DNA from: Pinibacter soli
Lineage (GTDB): Bacteria; Bacteroidota; Bacteroidia; Chitinophagales; Chitinophagaceae
NCBI RefSeq assembly: GCF_029961145.1
Contig: NZ_JASBRG010000003.1
Span: 372,001-436,000 of the forward strand
Direction: 5' to 3'
DNA: 64,000 nucleotides
The position numbers and the translations under genes are program-made. Below are positions 7,910 to 17,291 of the stretch, piece by piece. How positions within the stretch are numbered: position 1 is the stretch's first letter; each line of letters opens with the position of its first letter. The notes beneath the pieces are model-generated. The model was given only the letters and a program-made list of their open reading frames with translations, had not been told where the DNA came from and did not search any database.

Positions 7910-9652
7910 ATGATGAAAACATTTCCCGGACGTTTCGCTTTGTGCGCCTCGATCTTATTCTTATCCTGTAAAAAAGACAGCAGCAGTGGTGGAAATCCGC
8001 CCCCAACGCCCCCCACAGACACTGTTGTTACAGAAGTGATCAATCCGCAGATTGACCCTTCTCTGGCCTCAACAATTGGTATTTTTATGAACGACTGGAA
8101 AGCGAAAACATTTACCGCGCCAACGTATAAAGACACGACTATTGTTACATCGAATCCATCGACAGTCACTGTTGATTTTGCAAATGTGATCACGAAAATT
8201 TCCCCTTCCATTTTTGGAAACAACGCCAATAGCTGGATGACAGGGATCGTGTCGCAACCGGCTTTAATGACGCATCTTTCTAACTTAAAAACAAACATTG
8301 TACGCTTTCCCGGAGGCAGCATCAGCGATATTTATTTCTGGAATGCGCCGATAAATAAGTTTCCGGCAGACGCACCCGCCACACTCGTAGATGCAAGCGG
8401 CAAGAGCGCTGCGTCTGGCTACTGGACAGGACAAAACCAGGATGACTGGACAATAAGCGTTGATAAATATTACCAGCTTTTACAGCAAACTGGTAGCCAG
8501 GGGATCATTACGGTGAACTACGGTTATGCGCGATATGGAACAAGCAACAATCCCGTTGCAGCAGCTGCGCACATGGCAGCAGATTGGGTTCGCTACGATA
8601 ATGGCCGCACAAAATATTGGGAAATAGGTAACGAAAGCTACGGCGATTGGGAAGCGGGTTATCGTATTGATCAAACCACTAACAAAGATGGGCAACCATT
8701 GCTGAATACAGGTTATTTATATGGCCAGCATTTTAAAGTGTTTGCAGATTCCATGCGCAAAGCGGCGCAGGAAATAGGCAAGACCATTTACATTGGTGCG
8801 GTTGTGATGGAGGCTGCGCCTGCGTCGTACATGGGTGATACGCAGAAGAACTGGAACAGCGGTGTAATGGGTAATACAGGAACGGCTGCAGATTATTACA
8901 TTGTACACAATTACTTTACGCCTTACAATACAAATTCCACAGCTAAGGCAATCATGGATAGTGCGTCTTCTGTGACAAGCAACATGATGAATTACATTAC
9001 ATCCAATATGACGTCAAATGGCGTTGCGACAAAGCCGGTTGCTTTGACAGAATGGAATATTTTTTCGCAAGGTTCGCAACAAGCGGTGTCAAATATTAAC
9101 GGTCTTCATGCTTTGATTTTGCTAAACGAGGCGATTAAAAACAAATATGCAATGACCAGTCGCTGGGACCTCGCCAATGGTTGGAGCAATGGTGATGATC
9201 ACGGGTTATTTAATATAGGAGACGAACCCGGGGCAAACAAATGGGATCCGCGTCCGTCGTTTTACTACATGTATTATTTTCAAAAACTCCTCGGCGACAG
9301 AATGATCAGCGCTGGAAATTCAAACAGCAACATATTAACGTATGCATCCTCTTTTACGTCGGGACAAATGAGTGTAACGATAGTGAATAAGTCAACCAGT
9401 GTGCAAGAAATTCAGATTACAACAAAGAACTTCAAGAAAGGCGATCGCTACTACTGGTACAGTCTTGAAGGCGGATCTGATAACGGAGAGTTTTCAAGAA
9501 AAGTATATGTGAACGGCAACGGATCTTCAGGTGTTTCCGGCGGCCCTGCAAACTATAATACATTGCAATCATATTCATCCACAACGGCCAACGGCATTAA
9601 AGTGAAAGTGCCGGCAAGAGGAGCGGTGGTAATGGTGGTGGAGGCGAAATAG
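7910..9652 (+). CDS. Clan GH-A glycoside hydrolase lipoprotein (GH51-like)
   Basis: A 580-residue lipoprotein. Cys20 follows ILFLS, and a Ser/Gly/Pro-rich linker tethers the enzyme to the membrane. The catalytic barrel shows VRFPGGSISD, then WEIGNES with Glu242 as probable acid/base, then ALTEWN with Glu381 as probable nucleophile; the N-E pair before the acid/base marks clan GH-A. The last 120 residues look like a beta-sandwich (SMSVTIVNKS-type strands). The layout is closest to GH51 alpha-L-arabinofuranosidases and related endoglucanases, but I cannot fix the family from motifs alone. Two adjacent ATG codons at 7910 and 7913 are equally possible starts. It heads the glycan block 7910-15536. 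Confidence 0.8.
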   Translation: MMKTFPGRFALCASILFLSCKKDSSSGGNPPPTPPTDTVVTEVINPQIDPSLASTIGIFMNDWKAKTFTAPTYKDTTIVTSNPSTVTVDFANVITKISPSIFGNNANSWMTGIVSQPALMTHLSNLKTNIVRFPGGSISDIYFWNAPINKFPADAPATLVDASGKSAASGYWTGQNQDDWTISVDKYYQLLQQTGSQGIITVNYGYARYGTSNNPVAAAAHMAADWVRYDNGRTKYWEIGNESYGDWEAGYRIDQTTNKDGQPLLNTGYLYGQHFKVFADSMRKAAQEIGKTIYIGAVVMEAAPASYMGDTQKNWNSGVMGNTGTAADYYIVHNYFTPYNTNSTAKAIMDSASSVTSNMMNYITSNMTSNGVATKPVALTEWNIFSQGSQQAVSNINGLHALILLNEAIKNKYAMTSRWDLANGWSNGDDHGLFNIGDEPGANKWDPRPSFYYMYYFQKLLGDRMISAGNSNSNILTYASSFTSGQMSVTIVNKSTSVQEIQITTKNFKKGDRYYWYSLEGGSDNGEFSRKVYVNGNGSSGVSGGPANYNTLQSYSSTTANGIKVKVPARGAVVMVVEAK

Positions 9653-9776
9653 GAATTAGAATTTAGGAATTAGGAGTTAGAAATTAGAGCGTCATTTTCG
9701 ATTTACGATATACAAAAGTCTTTATGGGTTTATATTCCAACGAATTTCGTACACCGTACATCGTACTTCGTACACA
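9651..9776. repeat. GGAATTAG arm plus GTAC-word arm
   Basis: After the glycosidase stop comes a GGAATTAG-word arm (9651-9687). It is followed by TTCGTACACCGTACATCGTA words (9746-9773) whose left partner (9695-9718) is badly decayed. Two repeat families are thus joined in one gap. Confidence 0.65.
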
Positions 9777-9808
9777 AATTCCTATCTTCCATTCTCAAAA
9801 AAACACCA

Positions 9809-10801
9809 ATGAGCTACGTTCCATCAGCATCGAGATATGATTCAATGAAGTATAACCGTTGTGGTAATAGCGGTTTGTTATTACCGGCTATTTCACTTGG
9901 CCTGTGGCACAATTTCGGAAGCGTGGATGTGTTTGATAATGGCAGAAATATTGTGCACCGTGCATTTGACAGAGGCATTACACATTTTGACCTGGCAAAT
10001 AACTACGGACCAGAACCGGGTTCAGCGGAAGAGAATTTTGGCAAAATCCTGAAAAAAGATTTCCCTGGCTATCTGCGTGATGAATTGATCATTTCTTCAA
10101 AAGCAGGTTACCTCATGTGGCCCGGCCCTTATGGCAACTGGGGCTCAAGAAAATATTTGATATCAAGTCTTGATCAAAGTTTGCAACGAATGGGACTTGA
10201 ATATGTTGATATATTTTACTCTCACCGTCCCGATCCTGAAACGCCCATTGAGGAAACAATGATGGCGCTTGATTCGGTTGTAAGACAAGGAAAAGCATTG
10301 TATGTTGGTTTGTCAAATTACAATGCAGAACAGGCAGACAAAGCTATTCAGATTTTGAAAAGTTTGGGAACACCTTGCCTGATACATCAGCCGAAATACT
10401 CAATGTTTGAAAGATGGGTAGAGGGCGGTTTGCTCGATGTGCTGGAAAAACATGGTGTGGGTTGTATTCCTTTCTCGCCGCTTGCACAAGGTATGCTCAC
10501 AGACAAATACCTGAAAGGCATTCCCGAAGGATCACGTGCAGCAAAAGAGCATGGCTTCTTACAGGAAAAAGATATTACACCGGAACGCTTGCAGAAAATA
10601 CAAAAGCTGAATGAACTTGCTAAAACAAGAAATCAATCGCTCGCGCAAATGGCACTTTCGTGGCTGCTAAAAGATAAACGCATTACAACGGTGCTGATCG
10701 GTGCAAGTTCTGTTGCGCAGCTGGATAACAATATCGATTCACTGAATAATATCGACTATAGTGAAAGCGAGTTGAAAGCGATTGAGGATATTTTGACATA
10801 A
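9809..10801 (+). CDS. Aldo/keto reductase, YghZ-like
   Basis: A 330-residue NADPH-dependent aldo/keto reductase with the complete catalytic tetrad: Asp61 and Tyr66 (FDLANNYG), Lys98 (SSKAGY) and His139 (YSHR). The VGLSNY strand and the C-terminal VLIGASS cofactor motif are present. The long loop YLMWPGPYGNWGSRK is typical of the YghZ/Gpr subgroup that reduces L-glyceraldehyde-3-phosphate and methylglyoxal-like aldehydes. It is cytoplasmic, without a signal peptide. It lies between two secreted glycosidases, which suggests joint expression for handling sugar aldehydes, but repeats at both ends argue against one transcript. Confidence 0.92.
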   Translation: MSYVPSASRYDSMKYNRCGNSGLLLPAISLGLWHNFGSVDVFDNGRNIVHRAFDRGITHFDLANNYGPEPGSAEENFGKILKKDFPGYLRDELIISSKAGYLMWPGPYGNWGSRKYLISSLDQSLQRMGLEYVDIFYSHRPDPETPIEETMMALDSVVRQGKALYVGLSNYNAEQADKAIQILKSLGTPCLIHQPKYSMFERWVEGGLLDVLEKHGVGCIPFSPLAQGMLTDKYLKGIPEGSRAAKEHGFLQEKDITPERLQKIQKLNELAKTRNQSLAQMALSWLLKDKRITTVLIGASSVAQLDNNIDSLNNIDYSESELKAIEDILT

Positions 10802-10810
10802 AGAAGAAAG

Positions 10811-10888
10811 CAGATTTTCATGATTGTAATGATTGTCATGATTTTTTGTTCAGATCATAAAAAATCATGATAATCATGAAAATCAGCG
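10811..10888. repeat. TCATGATT-word inverted repeat
   Basis: CAGATTTTCATGATT and further TCATGATT words pair with AAAATCATGATAATCATGAA in inverted order. A second copy is at 43930-44008. Confidence 0.75.
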
Positions 10889-10910
10889 TTCTGGTTTTAA
10901 ATACTTCACC

Positions 10911-12638
10911 ATGAAACATGCGCTCATAGTTTTCTTTTTAATGATGTCAGTCATTGCAAAGTCGCAGGTGCGGATGAATCAACTTGGTTTCTATCCCAAT
11001 GCACCAAAGGTGGCCATTGTTGTAACAAAAGATTCTGCAGACGCAGGTTTTACTATTGTTTCTGCAAGCAACAACAAGGTAGTGTACAACGGTAAATTGT
11101 CCGCCTTGCAACATTCTTCCAACTCATCTTTGCAAACACGAACTGCGGACTTCAGCAAATTTAAAACACCGGGAAAATATTTTGTCGCGGTAAAAGGCGT
11201 CGAGAATTCATATCCGTTTACTATTTCGAAAAATGTGAATTATGTTGCCGCGGTTGCATCATTAAAAGGCTACTATTATCAGCGTGTTTCCATGCCGCTT
11301 TATGAAAAGTATGCAGGTAAATGGGCGAGACCTGCAGGCCATCCGGATACGGCAGTGTTGATACATGCTTCGGCAGCCACAACAGAACGACCCGAAGGAA
11401 CCGTGATCTCTTGCCCGGGTGGCTGGTATGATGCGGGAGATTACAACAAATACATTGTAAACTCGGGTATCACAATGGGGACGCTGCTTTCAGCCTATGA
11501 GGATTTTTCAGGTTACTTTGATACTTTGAAGACAAACATTCCGGAAGAAGGCAACGGTGTTCCGGATATTTTGAACGAAGTCATTTACAACCTGCGCTGG
11601 ATGCTTACCATGCAGGATCCCAACGATGGCGGTGTTTATAATAAGTGTACCAACGCAGCTTTTGATGGAATGGTAATGCCGGGTGTTACGAAGCTACCGC
11701 GATATGTGCTGCAGAAAGGAACGGCGGCCACACTGGATTTTGCAGCGGTGACCGCACAGGCTGCCAGGATATTTAAAAAATTTTCAGCACAGTTACCGGG
11801 TCTTGCAGATAGCTGCGAGAAAGCCGCCCTTGCTGCATGGCAGTGGGCGCTAAAAAACCCGAATGTTCGCTACGATCAAAATGCCATCAACAAACAATTT
11901 TCTCCTAAAATAACCACCGGCGGTTACGGGGATGGCCGATTTGTTGATGAGGGGTGCTGGGCCGCGGCGGAATTGTTTGCCACCACAAAAGACGGACAAT
12001 ACCTTTATGAGTTGAGGAAATATATCAATGACCCGATGACGCTTCCCAATTGGGGAAATGTTTCCGGACTTGGTATTTATACATTGTTGAGAAATAGCAA
12101 GGCGTTGGATCTTAGTTCTTCGGAAACCGAAATGCTGAAGAGAAAAGTCTTGAGCTTCGCAAATGCCTATGTAGAGGCTATCCCATCAAATGCTTTTAAA
12201 ACTGTGATGGGAAAAAGTAAAGCCGATTTTAACTGGGGTAGTAATTCAAACGCGGCCAACCAGGGAATAGCGTTGATCAATGCATATCTATTAAGTAAGG
12301 ATAAGAAGTACCTCGATGCGGCGCTGACCAATCTTGATTATATACTCGGCAGAAATGCGACCGGTTATTGTTTCCTGACGGGTGTTGGAACGAAGTCGAC
12401 AATGAATCCGCATCATCGCCCATCGGTGGCGGATGGGATTGTGGAACCTGTACCGGGTTTGCTGGCCGGTGGCCCAAATCCGGGCAGGCAAGACGGATGC
12501 AAATATGAATTCCTGGAACCCGAAACCTGCTACCTGGATGAAAGCTGTTCATACGCGAGTAACGAGATCGCGATCAACTGGAATGCTCCGATGGTGTACC
12601 TCTCCAATGCGATAGAGGCGCTGCAGGACAAGCTGTGA
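10911..12638 (+). CDS. GH9 endoglucanase with N-terminal Ig-like domain
   Basis: A 575-residue secreted enzyme: signal peptide at residues 1-18 (cleavage near VIAKS), an N-terminal CelD_N-type immunoglobulin-like domain to about residue 100 (VRMNQLGFYPNAPKVA), then the GH9 alpha6/alpha6 barrel. Catalytic residues are visible: Asp174 and Asp177 in GWYDAGDYNKY (base), the MNPHHRPS motif, and Glu552 in YASNEIAINWN (acid). GH9 enzymes are inverting beta-1,4-glucanases that cut cellulose or mixed-linkage glucan. No cellulose-binding module, dockerin or C-terminal sorting domain is present. Its oligosaccharide products suit the GH3 enzyme downstream. Confidence 0.95.
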   Translation: MKHALIVFFLMMSVIAKSQVRMNQLGFYPNAPKVAIVVTKDSADAGFTIVSASNNKVVYNGKLSALQHSSNSSLQTRTADFSKFKTPGKYFVAVKGVENSYPFTISKNVNYVAAVASLKGYYYQRVSMPLYEKYAGKWARPAGHPDTAVLIHASAATTERPEGTVISCPGGWYDAGDYNKYIVNSGITMGTLLSAYEDFSGYFDTLKTNIPEEGNGVPDILNEVIYNLRWMLTMQDPNDGGVYNKCTNAAFDGMVMPGVTKLPRYVLQKGTAATLDFAAVTAQAARIFKKFSAQLPGLADSCEKAALAAWQWALKNPNVRYDQNAINKQFSPKITTGGYGDGRFVDEGCWAAAELFATTKDGQYLYELRKYINDPMTLPNWGNVSGLGIYTLLRNSKALDLSSSETEMLKRKVLSFANAYVEAIPSNAFKTVMGKSKADFNWGSNSNAANQGIALINAYLLSKDKKYLDAALTNLDYILGRNATGYCFLTGVGTKSTMNPHHRPSVADGIVEPVPGLLAGGPNPGRQDGCKYEFLEPETCYLDESCSYASNEIAINWNAPMVYLSNAIEALQDKL

Positions 12639-12796
12639 GAGGTTGCACACAGATGACACGGATTAGACTGATTAACACGGATTTTCGTTTCACGGGGCGA
12701 ACGCAACGGAGCGGCGACGCGGAGGGTTGTTTTATCTACATGGGTTATTTAATCTGTTTAATCATAGCAAGAGTTCGAAATTACTACGGGTGTTCG

Positions 12797-12829
12797 AGAC
12801 CTGACAGGTTTCAAAAAACTGTCAGGTCT
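12797..12829. terminator. Hairpin, possible GH9 terminator
   Basis: An 11-base perfect stem (AGACCTGACAG / CTGTCAGGTCT) around an 11-base AT-rich loop, about 160 bases after the GH9 stop. There is no T-run after the stem, so it may instead be one of the dispersed palindromes common in this phylum. Confidence 0.5.
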
Positions 12830-13286
12830 GGCACCCCGAAAGTGCTTTTATATTGCCACTCTTTATTCTACTGCTGAGGTTCCGATTTTACTTCGTATCG
12901 GAACCCCGATGAGGAATCGAATCGGGACGACGCAACGAGTTCAACCAACGAACAAATGCCCGTCTCCAAAAAATATTTACACCTACTTGCGAATCGGTTT
13001 TCATAAGCTTGCCAGCCCTATTAATTCTTAATTATTAATTATTAATTCGCCTCTCGGCGTACTAAAGTAGTAGGAGAAAATATCCTTTCAACGTCCCAAA
13101 TCCTGTTCTTTGCAGGCGAAATACAGGCTGCTACTGTGCGGAGTTAACAAATAGTCACCTAACGATTAACAAGTGGCTACCATTTTCTTGAGGTTGGGAG
13201 AGTAGATTGCACCCAATAATTGCTCTATTATAATTGATTGCCGATATGAAAGAAAAACGAGCTAAAATAATATTTACCTTATAACG

Positions 13287-13320
13287 AATCTTCCAGCGTA
13301 TGGCGCAGGAAGATTTTTTT
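13287..13320 (+). promoter_or_regulatory. Terminator-like hairpin in front of the GH3 gene
   Basis: AATCTTCC, a 13-base loop and GGAAGATT are followed directly by T, giving a textbook intrinsic terminator shape only about 24 bases before the GH3 start. It could stop read-through from upstream or act as an attenuator in the GH3 leader. Confidence 0.6.
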
Positions 13321-13343
13321 ATGGATAACCCTGATCAGCAAAC

Positions 13344-15536
13344 ATGAAATATCTCAATATGACAAAGAGAAGAATTACACTGGCAGTGCTTTCGGTTTTG
13401 GCAATGAGCGCTCCTGCGGTTGCACAAACGTCGGCACCGGCTACTACGGTTGCTCAAAACGATGAGGCGAAAATCGAGGCCCTCATCAAACAAATGACGC
13501 TGGAAGAAAAAGTGACCATGATCCACGCAAGCTCCTCATTTACATCTGGCGGAGTAAAGCGCCTGGGTATTCCGGAACTTATGACCTCTGATGGTCCGCA
13601 TGGTGTACGCCCCGAACATGGTCGTGACTGGACACTTGACAAAGACGTAAATGATTCCTGCACTTATTTGCCGACAGGCGTGGCGCTTGCATCAACATGG
13701 AACCCCAAGCTGGGTTATGCTTTCGGTAGTGTGTTGGGAAGTGAGGCGAATGCAAGAGGCAAAGATGTAATTCTTGGCCCTGGAATCAATATCATGAGAA
13801 CGCCGTTGAACGGCCGCAATTTTGAATATCAAAGTGAGGATCCGTACCTGATTTCACAAATGGTGGTGGGTTATATTAAAGGTGTGCAGGACCAGGGTGT
13901 TTCGGCTTGTGTGAAACATTTTATTGCCAACAACCAGGAAACAAACCGCAACACTGTTGACATCAACATGAGCGAAAGAGCGCTGCGTGAAATTTATCTG
14001 CCGGGCTTTAAAGCGGCGGTTACCGTTGGTAAAGTGAATACGCTAATGGGATCGTACAATCTTTTCCGCGGACAATACTGTACGGAGAATGATTACCTCA
14101 TCAACAAAATATTGAAAGGCGAGTGGAAATTTGACGGGCTTGTAATGAGCGATTGGGGCGCGGTACACGTAGCATCAGAAGCATTGCTAAACGGTTGTGA
14201 CCTTGAAATGGGAACTGATCTGAAAATGTTGCCGAATCCTGATTATAATAAATTCTACATGGCGGATTCTGCACTGCTGCTAGTAAAAAACGGCAAAGTT
14301 CCTGAGTCTATAATTGATGAAAAAGTGCGTCGCATCCTGCGCATCATGTATCGCACACATATGTTTGATCAACGCCAACCGGGATCATATGCAACAAAAG
14401 AACACGCTGCTACTGCATTGAAAATCGCTGAGGAAAGTATCGTGTTGCTCAAAAACGAAAAGAACTTGTTGCCACTTTCTGCATCTGTAAAAAATGTTGC
14501 AGTGATCGGCATGAACGCAAACCGCAAGAATTCAATGGGTGGTGGTAGCTCACAAGTCAAGGCTTTGTATGAGATCACACCGCTTGCAGGTTTGAGAACA
14601 TTGATGGGAGATAAAGTGAACTTCACATATAGCCAGGGATATAAAATTGAAAGAAAAGCTGATGCTGATGATCAGCTGATCGCAGAAGCAGTTGCTGCAG
14701 CTAAGAAAAGCGATGTTGCAATTGTATTTGGCGGATGGACGCACGGTTACAGCGATTATTCAAAATGGAGCGACAATGCTTTTGATGCGGAAGGTTTTGA
14801 TAAGAAAGACATGAAAATGCCTTTTGGCCAGGACAAGTTGATACAGGAAGTTTTGAAAGCAAATCCAAATACAATCGTGGTGTTGATTGGTGGTGGTCCA
14901 ATTGATATGACGAAATGGATCGGTCAAACAAAAGCTGTTGTACAGGCATGGTACGGTGGCATGGAAGGTGGTACCGCTATTGCAGAAATGTTGTACGGAA
15001 AAATTAACCCGTCCGGAAAACTGCCTGTTACTTTCCCGAAAGTATTAGAAGATGTGCCTGCTCATAAACTGGGTGATTATGGCAACAATCTTCATGAAGA
15101 ATACAAAGATGGTATTTATGTTGGATACCGCTACTACGATACCTACAAAGTGCAGCCACAATTTGCATTTGGTCATGGTTTGTCGTACACAACTTTTAGC
15201 TATAGCAATTTGACTGTGACAAAAAACAGCGATAACACTGTGTCTGTAAATGTGACGGTGAAAAATACCGGAAGCAAAGAGGGTGGTGATGTTGCGCAAG
15301 TGTATGTTCACCAGGACAAATGTTCTGTTGACAGACCAGAGAAGGAGTTGAAAGGTTTTGAAAAAGTTTTCCTGAAAGCAGGAGAATCAAAAGTGGTGAA
15401 ACTTACATTGAATAAAGATGCGTTCCAATACTTTGATGAAAAGAAAAACGACTGGACATTAGAGCCGGGCAAGTTTACCATTTTGGTTGGTAACGCATCT
15501 GATAATATTAAAGTGAAAGGATCTGCGGTGTTGTAG
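13344..15536 (+). CDS. GH3 beta-glucosidase, secreted
   Basis: A 730-residue GH3 enzyme with a signal peptide (cleavage after APAVA), the N-terminal barrel with KHFIANNQETNR (transition-state residues) and GLVMSDWGAVH. Asp270 in that motif is the nucleophile. A GH3 C-terminal domain follows (VLLKNEKNLLPL onward), and a fibronectin type III-like domain occupies about the last 90 residues. It resembles periplasmic BglX-type exo-beta-glucosidases that release glucose from short beta-glucans. The start at 13344 gives five residues before a second possible start, ATG 13359, which also leaves a good signal peptide. It completes the glucan block with GH9. Confidence 0.95.
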   Translation: MKYLNMTKRRITLAVLSVLAMSAPAVAQTSAPATTVAQNDEAKIEALIKQMTLEEKVTMIHASSSFTSGGVKRLGIPELMTSDGPHGVRPEHGRDWTLDKDVNDSCTYLPTGVALASTWNPKLGYAFGSVLGSEANARGKDVILGPGINIMRTPLNGRNFEYQSEDPYLISQMVVGYIKGVQDQGVSACVKHFIANNQETNRNTVDINMSERALREIYLPGFKAAVTVGKVNTLMGSYNLFRGQYCTENDYLINKILKGEWKFDGLVMSDWGAVHVASEALLNGCDLEMGTDLKMLPNPDYNKFYMADSALLLVKNGKVPESIIDEKVRRILRIMYRTHMFDQRQPGSYATKEHAATALKIAEESIVLLKNEKNLLPLSASVKNVAVIGMNANRKNSMGGGSSQVKALYEITPLAGLRTLMGDKVNFTYSQGYKIERKADADDQLIAEAVAAAKKSDVAIVFGGWTHGYSDYSKWSDNAFDAEGFDKKDMKMPFGQDKLIQEVLKANPNTIVVLIGGGPIDMTKWIGQTKAVVQAWYGGMEGGTAIAEMLYGKINPSGKLPVTFPKVLEDVPAHKLGDYGNNLHEEYKDGIYVGYRYYDTYKVQPQFAFGHGLSYTTFSYSNLTVTKNSDNTVSVNVTVKNTGSKEGGDVAQVYVHQDKCSVDRPEKELKGFEKVFLKAGESKVVKLTLNKDAFQYFDEKKNDWTLEPGKFTILVGNASDNIKVKGSAVL

Positions 15537-15617
15537 AATGGTGTGGGCTAGGCTTTATTAAGAAGATCTGCAATCGTATCTTATTAAACTTGGTGAGTTG
15601 ACCAATCGTTTAAGTTA

Positions 15618-15653
15618 GCTGCCGGCGAATTAATTTTTGTCGGCAGTTTTTTT
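15618..15653 (+). terminator. Intrinsic terminator of the GH3 gene
   Basis: CTGCCG pairs with CGGCAG, then seven or eight T, about 80 bases past the stop codon. Confidence 0.8.
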
Positions 15654-15654
15654 A

Positions 15655-15772
15655 ACCACAGAGGAAAGGAGATTAATACAAGGCCCTTTTCTCTTTTTTC
15701 GGTTGAATAGTCTCTTATCCCGAAGACACTACTCCTTTACTCTGTGAAAAAAAACTCCTTTCCTCTGTGGTT
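15655..15772. repeat. CACAGAGGAAAGGAG inverted repeat
   Basis: Arms 15655-15671 and 15755-15772 are inverted copies (ACCACAGAGGAAAGGAG). It lies between the convergent GH3 and AraC genes. Confidence 0.8.
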
Positions 15773-15819
15773 AAAAACTTTTAGTGTGGCTTGAGAGTTT
15801 GCAAAATTCAAACATTTCC

Positions 15820-16722
15820 CTACGCCCTGAAATTAACCGGAGACAATGTTGTTTGTTTGCGGAAGAAGTTAGAAAAATGCGCCACTTCCTCAAAGCCAAG
15901 GCTGTAGGCTATTTCAGAGATGTTCCAGTCTGTTTGCTTCAAAAGGATCTTTGCTTCCTGCACCAATCTGCTGCTGATGATGTCGGTTGTTGTTTTGCCA
16001 ATATTTTCTTTCAACACTTTGTTCAAATGGTTTACGTGCACACCCAGGCGGTCGGCATAATCTTTTGCTGTGCGCAGTGCCAACTTCTGTTGTGGTGATT
16101 CTATCGGGAATTGTCTTTCCAATAATTCGATGAACAATGATGAAACTCGTTCCGATGCAGTGTGCGTAGGATATAATGCTGTAGCGGGTTGCAGCTTTTG
16201 TCCGTAGTGAATCAATTCCAGCACATAGTTTCGCAGCAGATCATACTTGTAAGCATAATCCGATGACAACTCTTGGTACATCTTTTTAAAAATGGCGGTG
16301 ATATCTTCTGCTTCCTCATCTGAAACCTGGAAAATAGGATAACCACCCGGTTGGAAAATGGGCAAGCTATCGAGCACAACGCCGCTTTTGTTTTTGATTA
16401 AAAATTCGGGTGTGAAAATGCAAAAATAGCCTCCCTGATTTTCATCAAGGGGAACATAGTTATAAGGAATTCTCGGTGTGGCAAATAGCAACGCGTTTCT
16501 TTCAATCTCGATTACTTTGTCTGCATATTCAGCCTTGTTGCGACCGCGTATCATGCTGATTTTATAATAAGCACGGCGGTTGTAAGGCATGGTTTTCGGC
16601 TTCTTTTTCAGCTGCGCATTTAGCTCATCTATTTTGAAGACATTGAAGTGACCGATCTCTTTATTAATGTCCTCTGGAATAAGCGCTTTGGTGTCTTTGT
16701 AAAACTCTTCGAGGGAAATCAT
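15820..16722 (-). CDS. AraC-family transcriptional regulator
   Basis: A 300-residue regulator. The N-terminal 190 residues form a cupin-like effector domain (PYNYVPLDENQGGYFCIF, then FQPGGYPIFQV), and the C-terminal 100 residues carry the AraC double helix-turn-helix: LGVHVNHLNKVLKENIG, and the signature NISEIAYSLGFEEVAHFSNF. This class answers to small aromatic or redox signals in many Bacteroidota. Its likely targets are the two small enzymes upstream: the SRPBCC gene on the same strand and the divergent NmrA gene. This is inferred from position only. Confidence 0.92.
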   Translation of the reverse strand: MISLEEFYKDTKALIPEDINKEIGHFNVFKIDELNAQLKKKPKTMPYNRRAYYKISMIRGRNKAEYADKVIEIERNALLFATPRIPYNYVPLDENQGGYFCIFTPEFLIKNKSGVVLDSLPIFQPGGYPIFQVSDEEAEDITAIFKKMYQELSSDYAYKYDLLRNYVLELIHYGQKLQPATALYPTHTASERVSSLFIELLERQFPIESPQQKLALRTAKDYADRLGVHVNHLNKVLKENIGKTTTDIISSRLVQEAKILLKQTDWNISEIAYSLGFEEVAHFSNFFRKQTTLSPVNFRA

Positions 16723-16731
16723 GTGCTGTGC

Positions 16732-16842
16732 AATTAATAATTAATAATTAAAAATTAATAGGTGCCACACCTTAGTTTTTAACTGCTAGTACGTCCAACA
16801 AAAGTAATAACTGGTACCTTATTAATTATTAATTATTAATTG
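16732..16842. repeat. AATTAATAATT inverted repeat
   Basis: Arms at 16732-16760 and 16819-16842 are inverted copies of TTAATAATTAATAATT-type words, with GGTGCCACACC in the loop. The right arm reaches into the last codons of the SRPBCC gene. A sister copy with the same loop word is at 17292-17412. Confidence 0.75.
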
Positions 16843-17267
16843 TTTTCAAGATACTTCGGTAGCGCTTCGCTCGTAAAATATGTCCAGCCGCCCACAAAGC
16901 TTTCTCTTGTAAAGTCTTTAAGATTAGTAGGAAAGGTTTCCAGGCCTACGTGTGTAAGTTTTAATCTGGTTTTGTCGCCTTCGCCAAATAATTCAAAACT
17001 GACTAATGAATCGCCACCCTGATCTCTGTAGGTCCATGAATAAGCGATCTTCTTGTTTGTGATGGCTTCCGTTACTTTACAAAGGTGTACGTATTCTGTA
17101 CCATCGCTGCCTTTTCCTGAAAATTGAAATTCAAAACCAACTTCGGGTTTAAAATCCGATACATCGAAATACCATTTACGCATTTCATTTTTGTCGGTTA
17201 ATGCTTTCCATATTTTTTCAACACTGGCATCGTATGTTTTTTCTATAATGATGGGCGATGGTTGCAT
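16836..17267 (-). CDS. SRPBCC (AHSA1-like) domain protein
   Basis: A 143-residue protein made of one START/SRPBCC domain of the activator of Hsp90 ATPase homologue 1-like kind: IIIEKTYDASVEKIWKALTD at the start, a KIAYSWTYRDQGGDS strand pair, and a C-terminal helix GGWTYFTSEALPKYL. These domains form a hydrophobic pocket for a small lipid or aromatic ligand. Bacterial members are often encoded near small regulators. No enzyme residues are evident. It is followed by the AraC gene on the same strand, with a repeat between. Confidence 0.88.
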   Translation of the reverse strand: MQPSPIIIEKTYDASVEKIWKALTDKNEMRKWYFDVSDFKPEVGFEFQFSGKGSDGTEYVHLCKVTEAITNKKIAYSWTYRDQGGDSLVSFELFGEGDKTRLKLTHVGLETFPTNLKDFTRESFVGGWTYFTSEALPKYLENN

Positions 17268-17291
17268 TGTTTCTTGTTTAGATACCTAAGG

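Larger units (their letters stand above)
12639..13343. other. 705-base gap made mostly of repeats
   Basis: It holds a lone arm of CACGGATTAGACTGATTAACA words (12645-12690), a perfect hairpin AGACCTGACAG...CTGTCAGGTCT (12797-12829) and a second hairpin GGTTCCGAT...ATCGGAACC (12878-12905). After these come an AATTATTAATT run (13020-13047) and, near its end, a T-tailed hairpin (13287-13320). Between 13048 and 13286 I see no gene or consensus promoter; this must include the promoter of the GH3 gene. Confidence 0.7.

Noticed and set aside
12635-12877. 80-codon frame in the repeat-rich gap
   Set aside because: It starts inside the GH9 stop region and passes through dispersed repeats; no support as a gene.
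13020-13047. Origin of replication from the AT-rich run
   Set aside because: Identical words occur in several gaps, and no DnaA-box cluster or dnaA gene is present.
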